Below are positions 51,726-62,431 of a DNA stretch of 64,000 nucleotides, in pieces. The notes under the pieces were generated by a model. The model was given only the letters and a program-made list of their open reading frames with translations, was not told the DNA's origin and did no database searches. The stretch lies in the NCBI RefSeq assembly GCF_900100945.1, contig NZ_FNCG01000001.1:186001-250000 (forward strand), written 5' to 3'. Positions within the stretch are counted from its first letter, which is position 1; every line of letters begins with the position of its first letter. The stretch is from Mucilaginibacter gossypii. Its GTDB lineage: Bacteria; Bacteroidota; Bacteroidia; Sphingobacteriales; Sphingobacteriaceae. Position numbers and translations under genes: made by a program.

Positions 51726-51875
51726 GAATATTTTAAAAGGCAGTTAATATACAAAAGCTAAAAGCAGAATGCACAAAGCTTAAAGCTAAAAAATATTAAT
51801 CGGTGAGAGTTGTCTTTAAATACATAACCCCTGGACATTTGCCCCGGGGTTATGTAAAATCAAGGTATTAATCTT

Positions 51876-53564
51876 TTAGTATCCTGGGTTTTGTACCAGT
51901 TTTTTATTCTTGTCAATTTCCGCTTGCGGAATTGGCATCCAGTTTTGCCGCTCGAAGAAGGTATTGGTGAATATCTTGACCGTGGTGTACGTTAGCCCTG
52001 ACCCACCGGCTTCGATCTTCATTCCATATTCCGGCGTGGTAAGCACACCGTTTGTGCCGGTAGTTATCAGCCATCGGCGAATATCAAACCATCGCTTATC
52101 TTCAAAAGCCAACTCGATACGCCGTTCGCGACGAATATATACACGCATTTGATCCTTGGTTAAGCCGGCTTTTACGGCAGGCAATGCAGATCTCGCCCTT
52201 ACTTTATTAACCGCGTCATAAACCGATGCATCTGGCCCAACCGCTTCATTTTGCGCTTCAGCATAGCTTAACAGCACTTCCGCGTAACGGAAAATAATGT
52301 AATTGGCAAAGCTTGGCGCCAGGTTGATACTGGTTTGCCCGGTGATGCTTTCATCCAGTGTTTTACGGGCGTAATAGCCGGTATTGGTGATATCGCTTGA
52401 CGAGCCAAGGTCTATCTGGTTACTGCCGCCTATTCGCGTTTTTATTATATCTCCCTGCCATGCTGCACCATCATATAAGATTGACTGATAGAAACGCTGC
52501 TCACGATGGGCGTAAGGGGCTTGAGGATTATAGCCAGAAGCCGCATCTGTAATAGGCAACCCATTATCCATCGAATAATCATCAATCAGGCCCTGTGTTG
52601 GAGCAAGGTTTCCCCATGACTGCTGAACACCATTCACGTATACCGGGCCCAGATAACCTTCCCGGTGACTGCCCTTTGCAGGCCCGGTTGCATAACCGCG
52701 GGCAAAAATGGTTTCAATATTCCAGTTGTTTGCCGATAAAAACTGGTCGGCATAAGAAGTAGCCGAAGTGTTGAACAGGCTATAAGTACCCATATCCATC
52801 ACTGATTTGTTGGTAGCCGCTGCTTTACTCCATTTCCCTGCGTCATTGGCTGTGTTTACCAGCGGACTGGCTGCAAAAAGCTCTACCCAGCCCTTAAGTG
52901 TTAATGCGGCGCCTTTTGTGGCTCTCCCGGTTTGTGCTGCTTTTGTAGGTAAAACAGCGGCAGCAGCGTCACAATCAGCCTCAATAAAGGCAACAGTCTC
53001 ATCAATAGTGCCCCGGGCAGTAAAAATATCAGTTCCGTTCCGGTTATCAAGCGGTACGGTAATAATAGGCACCCCTCCGTAAGCTGTGAACAACAGGGAG
53101 TAGAAGTAAGCTCTTAGAAACGTAACCTCCGCAACGCGCTGCTTGTACCAATCGTCGGTATACTTCGCTTTATTTAAAGCCGCCTGTTGTAGAAATACAT
53201 TGCATTTTCGTATTTTGCTATAGTTACCTTCCCATGACCACATACCGCCGGGGCCGGTTGGTACGTTACTTGGGCCAATGGAACCCGCCCTTACAGTTGC
53301 CTGACCGTTTTCCCAGGCTGCCCCGCAAAAACTGTTATCGGCATATTGTTCTGTTAGCTGATAGTCATTGTTGACGTCGGGGATTTGATTATATATGTCA
53401 TTTACAAAAAGATCTGCATTACTTTGCGAACTGAATGTAGCTACATCAGTTAGAAATGCTTTATTTGTCACATTTAAAGAATCATCTTTTTTACATCCAC
53501 TGATACTTACAACAAGCAAAGCAAGTAAAAAAAGCTCTCTGTATTTTTTAAAAATCTGTTTCAT
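51876..53564 (-). CDS. SusD/RagB-family nutrient-binding lipoprotein
   Basis: A 562-residue outer-membrane lipoprotein (lipobox VVSISGCKKD). It has the SusD layout: an N-terminal TPR-like part (FLTDVATFSSQSNADLFVND, GMWSWEGNYSKIRKCNVFLQ), the central KAAQTGRATKGAALTLKGWV region, and a C-terminal RagB part (VDARSALP-like VNKVRARSALPAVK, RRERRIELAFEDKRWFDIRR W). It binds glycan at the surface and closes over its SusC partner like a lid. It starts 16 bases behind susC and is cotranscribed. The ligand is probably the GH16 substrate. Confidence 0.95.
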   Translation of the reverse strand: MKQIFKKYRELFLLALLVVSISGCKKDDSLNVTNKAFLTDVATFSSQSNADLFVNDIYNQIPDVNNDYQLTEQYADNSFCGAAWENGQATVRAGSIGPSNVPTGPGGMWSWEGNYSKIRKCNVFLQQAALNKAKYTDDWYKQRVAEVTFLRAYFYSLLFTAYGGVPIITVPLDNRNGTDIFTARGTIDETVAFIEADCDAAAAVLPTKAAQTGRATKGAALTLKGWVELFAASPLVNTANDAGKWSKAAATNKSVMDMGTYSLFNTSATSYADQFLSANNWNIETIFARGYATGPAKGSHREGYLGPVYVNGVQQSWGNLAPTQGLIDDYSMDNGLPITDAASGYNPQAPYAHREQRFYQSILYDGAAWQGDIIKTRIGGSNQIDLGSSSDITNTGYYARKTLDESITGQTSINLAPSFANYIIFRYAEVLLSYAEAQNEAVGPDASVYDAVNKVRARSALPAVKAGLTKDQMRVYIRRERRIELAFEDKRWFDIRRWLITTGTNGVLTTPEYGMKIEAGGSGLTYTTVKIFTNTFFERQNWMPIPQAEIDKNKKLVQNPGY

Positions 53565-53580
53565 CGCTTTCTTATTTTAG

Positions 53581-56500
53581 TTAGAATGTGGCATTTAAAC
53601 CTAATGAAAATACACGCTGTTGATAGTAGTTGGTGTTATTGCCACTATTTTCCGGGTCAATAATTTCCTTTACATGAGGTAAATGGTTAATGACATTTTG
53701 CCCTGCAACGTAAATTCTTATAGACTGGATCTTATTCCGCAACAGCTTGTTTGACAGTGTGTAGCCAACTTCAAAGCTCTTTAACCTGATGTAGGAATCA
53801 TTTCTGACAAACCAGGACGAAGTTTGCGTGTTATTTGATGTTGGTGTGCCGGTAACCCTTGGGTATAAAGCATTTGGGGTTGATGGCGTCCAGTGGTCGT
53901 CATACACCAACTGAGAGGCCGAACCGGATGCGTTGAAAGGAAAAGCAAAATAGTTGCTGATAACAATGTTGCTGTTACCCGAACCCTGGAATAAAACATC
54001 AAGATCAAAGTTTTTGAACGTTAACCTAGGTTCTAAACCATAGATGATCTCTGGCGTATTAGGATGGCCTATTACAGTTTGGTCGTTAGCATCGATCTTG
54101 CCGTCTGGTTTTCCGTCAGGTCCGCTTAAATCAGCATATTCAATATCGCCTGCCTTAACAGGTCCGAAAGAAGGAACTGGTAAACCAGCTTTGAGTGATC
54201 CATCTGCGTTAAAATCCGTTGTTTTGAAATAACCCAACGCCTGGTATCCAAATATGGTATTTAAAGGCCTGCCTGTTATTCTCCTGTTTGGATTGTTCGC
54301 TGTTGCGTTTGTCTCATAAACTTGTAATAGTTTATTCCTGGCAAAGGTGAAAGTACCTGTAACATCTAACCGCAGGTCTTTTGAGAAGCTATGGGAGCTT
54401 TGCAGTGTCAGATCGATACCGTGATTACTCATGATGCCGCCGTTTACAAGCCCTACGCCGAGGCCGTATTCACCGGGTAATGTATTCCCAATGCTTACAA
54501 GCATATTGCCCCTTTTTTCATAGAAGTAATCGGCTTCAATGCTTAGTAAACCTTTCCATAACGTAGCTTCAAATCCAATATCTGTTTTAGTCGCTTTTTC
54601 CCAGCCGATATTAGGATTGCCCTGCAATGCCTCGTTGATTCCCTGTGTTGCACTGCCATTAATAACAGCGGAGTTTGCATAAGGGTTATAAGGGTTTAGA
54701 TACTGGTAAGTTTGAATATTGTTATTAGTTCTTGGATAGGCCCCCGATTTACCCCAGGAAGCCCTAAGTTTTAAGTTATCAAGCCAGAGAATATTGTCTT
54801 TAATGAATTTTTCTTCGGACAGTCGCCAGCCGGCAGAAAAAGCAGGGAAAAAGCCATAACGATGGCCTGGAGCAAACAGGTAGCTTCCATCATATCTGCC
54901 CGTTGCTTCAAACAGGTATTTTTTATCGTATGAGTAGCCTACTCTGTACACATAACCAATTTGTTTTTGACCGCTTGATCGACCAAAGTTAGTTGCATCC
55001 GCAGCTGCCGGACCGCCAAAATCCAATTCATCAATATCAAGGTTGTAGTTATATTTAGTGGCTCCAAATGTTTGATACTTTACGCGGCGGCTTTCAAAAA
55101 CGCCTAAAGCGGTAATATCGCTTTTGCCAAATGAACCTGCATAAGATAACAAGCCCTGAATGGTCAATGTGTGGTTTTGGCTGTAATTTTCTGAAAATGT
55201 AGCCTTTGAGTTACCTTGTATCCCCTGTTTATAAGTGTAAGGGGTGGTAGTAACGTCAACATTATAGAAAGGTATAGGGGTAGTATAAATACGCTGGAAC
55301 GAGGTTTGATTTCCTGTGAATAAAGGATCCGGCCCATTATCATAGCTGAGCACACCTTTCAAGCTTAAACCTTTGATAGGAAGCTTCTGGTCAATTGTAA
55401 ACTGCGACAATACGGCCGTATTTTCATTGAATTGATAACCGCTGTGATAAATTTCGCCTATAAGCGACTGACCGATATAACCAGACCATAATCCGTTACT
55501 GTAATAAATAGGCGTTGTCGGCGCCTGGCGTTGTGCCTGCCCAATAATTGTGGCAGCACTTTGGGATGGAAAGTGCTGATCTTCTACATAACTGTTAACA
55601 GAGAGGGATACCGTTGTGGTTTTAGTGGCGTTTGCAGTTAAGTTTAACGAACCATTATATTTATCAAGATAGGTTGTGCTCCACATACCTGCCTGGTGAG
55701 TATATCCAAGGGCTGCAAAATACTTGATATCATCTGTACCTCCCGAAAGCGTTACATTGTGATAAGTGATTGGACGGTTTTTCTGGATAATTTGCTGCAA
55801 AGGATGGCCATCAGGATGACCATCAGGATCTGAGTGGTCTTTAAATTTTTGAATATCGTCTGCGGTGTATGCCGCTGGCTGGCCATCATTGGCATTGGCC
55901 TCATTACGCAGAAGCGCATATTCATATGAGCCAACAAATGTGGGTACTTTGGTCGGATTCTGGATACCATAGTAGCCGTTATAAGTTAAAGTCGGTTTGC
56001 CCGATTTGCCTTTTTTTGTTGTAACCAGGATTACGCCATTTGCGCCGGCCACACCATACGGGGCAACGGCGGCGGCGTCTTTCAATACAGAAAAGGTTTC
56101 TATGGTATTAGGGTCAAGGCGGCTGAAATCGCGTGGTACACCATCAACCACAAGCAACGGCGAACTACCACCATTGGATCCAATACCCCTGATCAGGATG
56201 TTTGAACCATCATAGCCTGGTTCACCACTGCTTTGGGTTATAATTAAACCCGATGCACGACCAACAAGGCTGTTGGTTAAGTTAACCACCGGTTTTTTTG
56301 CAATTTCGGTAGTTTGAATGGTTGACACGGCCGCGGTTGAAGATGTTTTCTTTTGGGTACCGTAACCTACCACGATAACCTCGTTCAGGTTCTTGGCGTT
56401 TACCTGCAGCCTGATGGTTACCGAGGTTTGTCCGTTAAGTGGAAACTCAGCCTGTTCGTAGCCTATATAGCTAACTATCAGTACAGCATTAGGATCGGCG

Positions 56501-56778
56501 TTAAGCGCGAAACTACCGTTTACATCGGTAACGGCACCTGTACTGGTTCCTTTGATTTTTACGGATGCGCCTATGATGGTTTCACCGGTGGTTTTGTCAA
56601 TTACTTTACCTTTAATAGGTACAGCGGCGGTATATCGGTTAAGTTTTATTCCGCTGAAAGAGTTAAAGGCATTAGCTGCATAGCTGCTTGTTTGCATAGC
56701 TATCAGCAGGATCAGTGATAAAACTACTGACCCGGATTTTCTTCTCAAAGATATTTTATCAGGTAAAAAATATTGCAT
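53581..56778 (-). CDS. SusC/RagA-family TonB-linked outer-membrane transporter
   Basis: A 1065-residue TonB-dependent transporter. After the signal peptide comes a carboxypeptidase-like regulatory domain (VKGKVID-like IKGKVIDKTTGETIIGASVK), then the TonB box and plug (NEVIVVGYGTQKK, SLVGRASGLIITQSSGEPGY, PLLVVDGVPRDFSRL, GVILVTTKKGKSG) and the 22-strand barrel ending VFSLGLNATF. It imports oligosaccharides into the periplasm together with SusD. A 22-bp-spaced TTTACCCCCTTT-type direct repeat lies about 390-430 bases upstream and may be the binding site of the hybrid regulator of this locus. Confidence 0.96.
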   Translation of the reverse strand: MQYFLPDKISLRRKSGSVVLSLILLIAMQTSSYAANAFNSFSGIKLNRYTAAVPIKGKVIDKTTGETIIGASVKIKGTSTGAVTDVNGSFALNADPNAVLIVSYIGYEQAEFPLNGQTSVTIRLQVNAKNLNEVIVVGYGTQKKTSSTAAVSTIQTTEIAKKPVVNLTNSLVGRASGLIITQSSGEPGYDGSNILIRGIGSNGGSSPLLVVDGVPRDFSRLDPNTIETFSVLKDAAAVAPYGVAGANGVILVTTKKGKSGKPTLTYNGYYGIQNPTKVPTFVGSYEYALLRNEANANDGQPAAYTADDIQKFKDHSDPDGHPDGHPLQQIIQKNRPITYHNVTLSGGTDDIKYFAALGYTHQAGMWSTTYLDKYNGSLNLTANATKTTTVSLSVNSYVEDQHFPSQSAATIIGQAQRQAPTTPIYYSNGLWSGYIGQSLIGEIYHSGYQFNENTAVLSQFTIDQKLPIKGLSLKGVLSYDNGPDPLFTGNQTSFQRIYTTPIPFYNVDVTTTPYTYKQGIQGNSKATFSENYSQNHTLTIQGLLSYAGSFGKSDITALGVFESRRVKYQTFGATKYNYNLDIDELDFGGPAAADATNFGRSSGQKQIGYVYRVGYSYDKKYLFEATGRYDGSYLFAPGHRYGFFPAFSAGWRLSEEKFIKDNILWLDNLKLRASWGKSGAYPRTNNNIQTYQYLNPYNPYANSAVINGSATQGINEALQGNPNIGWEKATKTDIGFEATLWKGLLSIEADYFYEKRGNMLVSIGNTLPGEYGLGVGLVNGGIMSNHGIDLTLQSSHSFSKDLRLDVTGTFTFARNKLLQVYETNATANNPNRRITGRPLNTIFGYQALGYFKTTDFNADGSLKAGLPVPSFGPVKAGDIEYADLSGPDGKPDGKIDANDQTVIGHPNTPEIIYGLEPRLTFKNFDLDVLFQGSGNSNIVISNYFAFPFNASGSASQLVYDDHWTPSTPNALYPRVTGTPTSNNTQTSSWFVRNDSYIRLKSFEVGYTLSNKLLRNKIQSIRIYVAGQNVINHLPHVKEIIDPENSGNNTNYYQQRVFSLGLNATF

Positions 56779-57321
56779 AATTGGGAGTGATTAGAATTTA
56801 AAACTTGGCATTTGTTAATGCGTCTGGATCATGGTCCGTTTTCCTTTTTAGTTTTTCTGTCTTGCCATTATTTTTTTATTTAGGTTATGAAATGAGTTAA
56901 TAGAATAATTGTTAAAATAACAGTTTAAATTCAGGTCGAAATTCAGGCGGTAATCTCAAAGAACAATGGTAGCTTTCCGTTTTATGCCGGCGTTAATAAT
57001 TGTAGCCTGGTGTTTCTTAAAACTTAAGAAGCTATATTATTGCACAACATCAGCAGGCAATTTTTTAACAAATAAAAAATCTGTACGAAAAAGCCGTATA
57101 ATTTTTGCAGGGGATAACAAACAGTCTATGTTAATTGGTAGCCACAATTAAGTGCTATTTTTTTGCAAAAAAAGGGGGTAAAGCTGTAAAAAAAAGGGGA
57201 TAAAATCCATTATATGCAACGTTTTTAAAATAAAACGGTCTTATGTCCCTGTTTTTGGTTAGGAATAATGTATATATGACAATTTTAAAAGGCAGCAAAC
57301 AAAATGTACTGATCCAGCGCT
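56779..57321. other. long leader/intergenic region upstream of susC
   Basis: 543 bases with no supported gene; a + strand open frame at 56966 is AT-rich chance. It would form a long 5' leader or regulatory region for susC. It holds the direct repeat at 57171-57204 and TTATGTCCCTGTTTTT at 57241, a word also found (with one change) upstream of GH16 on the other strand. Confidence 0.6.
57171..57204 (-). promoter_or_regulatory. candidate regulator-binding direct repeat upstream of susC
   Basis: On the minus strand, toward susC: TTTATCCCCTTT, 10 bases, TTTACCCCCTTT (57204-57193 and 57182-57171). The period is 22 bp, two helical turns. The same pair, with the same period and orientation relative to the gene, precedes the DUF1080 gene at 62629-62661. 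Confidence 0.6.
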
Positions 57322-58155
57322 TTATTTTTTTTGATACACCCTAACGTAATCAACTTCAAACCGTTTAGGGAATTTTGTAGCAGATGCGTCGCCACCGTTG
57401 TCGCTTCCTATTGCAAGGTTCAGCAATATATAATGAGGCTGCATAAAAGGGTTAAATTGAGTGCCGTCCTGATTAACAAGATCTTTTAGCTCGATACGAT
57501 TGAGCAAGCTGTCATCAACATATAAACTTATAGCTGTGGCATCCCAATCCATACGCCAGGTATGAAATTTCTTACTCCAGTTAGCTTTGAAAGTATGGAG
57601 GGCTTTGGTGTTACTATACCATTTGGCTTTATAAGGGACCGCCGTACCACAGGCAATATTAGCCAAAAGCTTACTCTGGTAATATTCCATAATATCAATT
57701 TCTCCGTTGGCAGGCCAGGGCTTTTCTATACCTAAGGTCCAAAAAGCGGGCCATAGGCCGGCATCGGTACTTATACGGCCTCGCATAATGAACCGGCCGT
57801 ATTGGAAGCTGTGCTTGCCCCTTGTGTTAATGCTTGATGAGGTATAATTTATAAATTGTCTTTTCTGTTTCCAGTTGGTACTGTTAGGTACGTACCCAGG
57901 ATTTATCAGGTGTACCCTCTGCGCTTCGATTATCAATTTGCCGTGGCGGCAAATTGCATTTTGTTCCTGATACCATTGATCTTCATTATTCCGTACAAAA
58001 CCGGATTCAAATGCCCAATTATCCGGATTGGGAGCACCGTATTTGTTAAACTCATCTGCCCAAACCAATTTATAGCCGCCCAGCGTATCCTGCTGACATT
58101 TACCGAGAACCGGAAGCGCTATAAGCAATATGGCAGTTATTATTTTAGTAATCAT
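57322..58155 (-). CDS. glycoside hydrolase family 16 (beta-glucanase type)
   Basis: A 277-residue secreted enzyme. The start at 58155 is preferred over the open frame to 58209 because MITKIITAILLIALPVLGKC then QQ is a clean signal peptide. The GH16 fold starts YKLVWADEFNKYGAPNPDNW; the catalytic motif is GEIDIMEYYQ (ExDxxE: nucleophile and acid/base); the end YILLNLAIGSDNGGDASATK and RFEVDYVRVYQK is typical of laminarinase-type members. It cuts beta-1,3 or mixed beta-1,3/1,4-glucans, or a related galactan; the exact polymer is not decided. It sits between susC and the sensor gene, in the same direction. Confidence 0.95.
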   Translation of the reverse strand: MITKIITAILLIALPVLGKCQQDTLGGYKLVWADEFNKYGAPNPDNWAFESGFVRNNEDQWYQEQNAICRHGKLIIEAQRVHLINPGYVPNSTNWKQKRQFINYTSSSINTRGKHSFQYGRFIMRGRISTDAGLWPAFWTLGIEKPWPANGEIDIMEYYQSKLLANIACGTAVPYKAKWYSNTKALHTFKANWSKKFHTWRMDWDATAISLYVDDSLLNRIELKDLVNQDGTQFNPFMQPHYILLNLAIGSDNGGDASATKFPKRFEVDYVRVYQKK

Positions 58156-58342
58156 GATAACGAAATAGTTATAAATCTTAAATGAGATTGTCGATTTTGT
58201 CAGAAACAAAGTAAGGCATAGTTTAAAGTATAAAAGAGGGACATAACTATAAATTAAAGGGCGAGAAAATTATATTCAAGGTTGTTTTTCTGTTTTTAAG
58301 ACAGCCTGATGTTTCTTCTACTCGCCTTTGTCCAATTGATAT

Positions 58343-61300
58343 TTAATTTACCTGAGGTTTTTCAAACTCGTTTAATCGATAGGAGACCTGGAAATTTGCC
58401 CGGTGTTTTCTGATAAACTCTGATGGATTGACGCCGAATTGTTTGTGAAATTGTTCCCTGAAATATTTGATATCGCTGATCCCTACCTGTATTGCCGCCT
58501 CGTTGATATTACAATTGGTTTGGATAAGAAGCTCGGCAGCTTTACGCAGGCGAACAAACCTGATAAAGTTATTGATAGACTGACCGGTAGTGCTTTTGAT
58601 CCTTTTAAATAATGTTGGATAGCTAATGCCGACTGCATCGGCAAGGGCATAAACATCAAAATTGTCGCTGTTGAAGTTTTGCTCAATAACAGCAATACAG
58701 TTGTTGAGCAGGTCTTTATTTTCCCGCGAAATATTAATGGCTATGTTTTCCTTCGTAACCTCCTTATAAAAATATTGCTGAAGTTTGGTTTTATTCCTCA
58801 ACACACTTTTAACCCTTGCTGTGAGCAATTCTTTATCAAATGGTTTTCGCAAAAAGTCTATTGCGCCTTGTTCAAGGCTTTTAACCATAATATCGGGTGT
58901 GGTATCGCCGGTGAGCAAAATAACCGGGATATGCTTTATCGCCGCATCTTCCATAATCATTTTACATAAATCCAACCCGTTTATTCCGTCCATTACAATA
59001 TCGCTGATGATCAGATCTGGTATATATTTTTTAATCAGCTCAAGACCGGTTGCTCCATCTTTTGCTTCAAGAACTAAATAGTCGGCAAAAAATATTTTTT
59101 TGATATATGTCCTGATCTGTTCATTATCGTCAATAACAACGAGGGTATGCTTTTCCTGGCTAAACAGTTCAAGCTTCTGTAATTCACCATTCTCTTCAAT
59201 CAGTTCTTTACTGTCATGATCTATAAGGTCATTTACAAAATTATAGTCAGGAACTGTTACAATATTTATCTCCTCTGCCGAAAAGTGTTTTATTCCTTTC
59301 GATAGCTTTAAGGTAAAGGTTGTTCCGCCATTTTTATTATTTAAATAATTTATCGTGCCCTTATGGTAATCAATAAATACTTTAACCAGGTACAAACCGA
59401 TACCAAAGCCCTTTTTAAAATAATTATTGTCCTTTACCTGATAAAATTTATCAAACAGTTTATCGCCGGTGTCGGTATTGATACCAATGCCATTATCTGA
59501 TATTTTAAAGTAAACATGTGTGTCATCTTCTTCTACAAAAATCTTGATGGTGCCATGATCAGGTGTAAACTTAACCGCATTCGAAATAAGGTTAAACAAT
59601 GAGATCTCTATTTTTTCGACATCGGCAAATACCGCGATATTCCTGCTGGTTGTTTCAATGTTAAAATTCAGGTTTTTGATTTTAGCCTGATGTGCAAAGC
59701 ACGAAAATACCTCTTCGCATACCCGTACAAAATTTATCTCACTTATATTTAACTGCGCGTTTTCGCTTTCAGTTTTGCGAAACAGCAGTAGGTGATCTAC
59801 TAATCCTAATAAGCGGCGGGCATTCCTATATACTGTATTTAGCTCGTCCGAATGGCTTTTATTTTTGTCCAGCAGATCTTTGACAGGATTAATGATTAGC
59901 GTAAGTGGCGTTCTGAACTCGTGCGAAACATTGGTAAAAAAAGCGAGCTTTTTTTCATTCAGTTCTTTTTCCTTTTCAACCTTTAAGTTAGCCAGGTTAA
60001 TTTCAAATTTAAGCTTTGCCTGCTTTACCCGATATAAAAGATAAAGGTATATTATCCCAAAGATAATAACCAGGTATACCCCGTAGGCCCACAACGTTCT
60101 GTACCATGGCGGAAACACAATAACTTTAACACTGATCTGTTTCGGCATCCAGTTTCCCCGGGTGTCTGTAGCTTTGATCCTTAGCCTGTAGCAGCCTTCA
60201 TTTAAATGAGTGTAATATGCAGATTTGGTCTTGCCCACATAGTTCCACCCATGGTCCCATCCCTCAAGATAATAAGCATATTCAATTTTATCCGGAAACG
60301 AATATTCGAGCGCCGTGTAATGAACGGTAAGCGCAGCCTGTTCATAATTAAGCTGGATTGTTTTAAGATCGGCTACAGATTGATTTTTGAGCAATTCGCT
60401 GGAGCCATCGGTTTCTAAATTGTCAATTTTCAGGCCGGTAATACGAAGATCGGGCCGATGGTCTGCTACCTGTATGCTGTCGGGATTAAAAATGTTAAAT
60501 CCATTAATCCCTCCAAAGGCCATGTTGCCCGATTGAAGCCGGATAGCCGCGTTGTAATTAAATTGGAGGCTTTGCAAACCATCAGAAACAATATAATTTG
60601 TAAACTTATTTTTTGCCAGGGAAAACCTGCTTAAACCATTGTAAGTACTGCACCATAGGTTTTCTTTATTGTCGATAAGAATGTTAAGGATTGAGTTACC
60701 TGGCAAACCATTAGCCTTGGTATACCTCACACTGCTCATATCAGGAAGGTTGAATTTTAGCAATCCACCACCCTCAGTGCCAACCCATAAATGGTTTGAA
60801 TTATCAGCCGCGATGGTTCTGATGCCATAGCCCACATTAAAAAAATGATGAGCCTTCTTAACGGTATCTATTTTAATGAGCCGGGTGTAATTACCTGCCC
60901 ATAAGTTTCCATTACTGTCTTCAAATATAGCGTGTATGTTAACCAGGTTTTCATCAAATAGTTCAAAGCGGTCATTTTTTCGGTTATAAAGATATAATGG
61001 GCCACCCCTGGTAGTACCTGCCCATAAATGGTGCCTGGAATCTTCAAAAAGTTTCCATAGGTTTCTATCGGTTGTTTGGGTTAATGTATTATAGCAGTTG
61101 TAATGCTTGAATTTGCCGGTAGCTTTGCTAAACTGGTCAATACCACCGTTGAAAGAAGCAACCCATATTTTATTATCGAAGGTTTTAAGTATGCTTACAA
61201 TAAAATCGGTACTTAAGCCTCCGCCGGTTGATGCATGAGTATAGCCGGTGTATAAATTATTTTTAATGTCCCAGTAAGAAAGCCCGCCGCCATCGGTGCC

Positions 61301-62431
61301 TATCCATAGGTTATGCTTTTCATCTTCGCAAAAGGAAAGAATAAAATTGTTGATCACACTGTTTTTGTTGAAGGGATCGTTGTTAAAAAGTGCAAATGGC
61401 TTTTTAAAATTGTCCACCACGCTAACCCCACCGCGCAGCGTTGCTATCCACTTTCTTGATTCCCTGTCATTATAAACAGCGGTAACAGCCCCACTGCGCA
61501 ATGAACCCGCTTTGTTACCATTGGTAATAAAAGTGAGTTTGCCACTATCTGTATTTAAAATATTGATGCCGCCACCGTCGGTAGCTATCCAGATATTACC
61601 TTTTTCGTCGAGAGTTAAATTGGATATGTTATCGCTGGTAAGTTTATCAATAGCCAGTTGAAACCTCTTGATAGCTCGTGTTTTACTGTCAAATATAAAC
61701 AAGCCGTTTTCAGTGCCTATCCAAAGGTTGCCCGCTTTATCTGAAAGCAGGCAACTGGCATTGTAAAGTTGAGTATTGATGATATTTATACGATCAGATT
61801 TTGGATCGTATAAACCCAGCCCGCGGTTTTTTACAAATACCCAAACGCCTGCCCGGGTAGGGCATAATGCTTTTACACTATAATTATATTGGTCGGTAAG
61901 CCTCGTTTGCAGGTAAAGTTTCCTGGTTTTATCATATCTCAATAATCCCAGCTCATCGGATCCTATATATATACTGCTATCCTTACCGGTTACAATAACA
62001 TTTATATTTGAAGCTATTTTTAACCGGCGCCCGCTGTTGTGCTCCCGGAAATATTCCGGATAAAAATAAGAGTCGGGGTAATTATAAAAAACAAGCCCGC
62101 GTTGTGTGCCTATCAATATTTTGTTACCAACACCATTTAAGGCACTTATATGATTGTATGGGAGGGATTTGTTGTTGTTCCACTCGTTTCTGTAGACTTT
62201 AAATTCATCGCTGTCATACCGGTTTAAGCCATCATAAGTACCCATCCACATAAAACCATATTGATCCTGGTAGAGAGATGTAACCGCATTATTAGATAGT
62301 CCGTTTTCGATACCAAGATACCGCACGGGCTGCCCGGCTGTGAAACCAAAAACATTTAGGTAAACGAAAAGGAACAGGAAACTAAAGTATATTTTCGGAT
62401 TTAAGATGTTATTTATCCTACTATGCAACAT
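58343..62431 (-). CDS. hybrid two-component system (HTCS) sensor-regulator
   Basis: A 1362-residue one-protein signalling system. N-terminal signal/anchor, then about 14 ligand-binding two-component propeller repeats (for example NNAVTSLYQDQYGFMWMGTY, LWVGTEGGGLLKFN) and a Y_Y_Y domain (IEYAYYLEGWDHGWNYVGK) in the periplasm. A membrane span follows (LWAYGVYLVIIFGIIYLYLL), then a kinase with His837 in FFTNVSHEFRTPLTLI and ATP site NLISNAVKFTPDHG / DNGIGI. A receiver domain has Asp1144 (LIISDIVMDG), and a C-terminal AraC-type DNA-binding domain ends it. It senses a glycan fragment and activates the locus. Confidence 0.97.
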   Translation of the reverse strand: MLHSRINNILNPKIYFSFLFLFVYLNVFGFTAGQPVRYLGIENGLSNNAVTSLYQDQYGFMWMGTYDGLNRYDSDEFKVYRNEWNNNKSLPYNHISALNGVGNKILIGTQRGLVFYNYPDSYFYPEYFREHNSGRRLKIASNINVIVTGKDSSIYIGSDELGLLRYDKTRKLYLQTRLTDQYNYSVKALCPTRAGVWVFVKNRGLGLYDPKSDRINIINTQLYNASCLLSDKAGNLWIGTENGLFIFDSKTRAIKRFQLAIDKLTSDNISNLTLDEKGNIWIATDGGGINILNTDSGKLTFITNGNKAGSLRSGAVTAVYNDRESRKWIATLRGGVSVVDNFKKPFALFNNDPFNKNSVINNFILSFCEDEKHNLWIGTDGGGLSYWDIKNNLYTGYTHASTGGGLSTDFIVSILKTFDNKIWVASFNGGIDQFSKATGKFKHYNCYNTLTQTTDRNLWKLFEDSRHHLWAGTTRGGPLYLYNRKNDRFELFDENLVNIHAIFEDSNGNLWAGNYTRLIKIDTVKKAHHFFNVGYGIRTIAADNSNHLWVGTEGGGLLKFNLPDMSSVRYTKANGLPGNSILNILIDNKENLWCSTYNGLSRFSLAKNKFTNYIVSDGLQSLQFNYNAAIRLQSGNMAFGGINGFNIFNPDSIQVADHRPDLRITGLKIDNLETDGSSELLKNQSVADLKTIQLNYEQAALTVHYTALEYSFPDKIEYAYYLEGWDHGWNYVGKTKSAYYTHLNEGCYRLRIKATDTRGNWMPKQISVKVIVFPPWYRTLWAYGVYLVIIFGIIYLYLLYRVKQAKLKFEINLANLKVEKEKELNEKKLAFFTNVSHEFRTPLTLIINPVKDLLDKNKSHSDELNTVYRNARRLLGLVDHLLLFRKTESENAQLNISEINFVRVCEEVFSCFAHQAKIKNLNFNIETTSRNIAVFADVEKIEISLFNLISNAVKFTPDHGTIKIFVEEDDTHVYFKISDNGIGINTDTGDKLFDKFYQVKDNNYFKKGFGIGLYLVKVFIDYHKGTINYLNNKNGGTTFTLKLSKGIKHFSAEEINIVTVPDYNFVNDLIDHDSKELIEENGELQKLELFSQEKHTLVVIDDNEQIRTYIKKIFFADYLVLEAKDGATGLELIKKYIPDLIISDIVMDGINGLDLCKMIMEDAAIKHIPVILLTGDTTPDIMVKSLEQGAIDFLRKPFDKELLTARVKSVLRNKTKLQQYFYKEVTKENIAINISRENKDLLNNCIAVIEQNFNSDNFDVYALADAVGISYPTLFKRIKSTTGQSINNFIRFVRLRKAAELLIQTNCNINEAAIQVGISDIKYFREQFHKQFGVNPSEFIRKHRANFQVSYRLNEFEKPQVN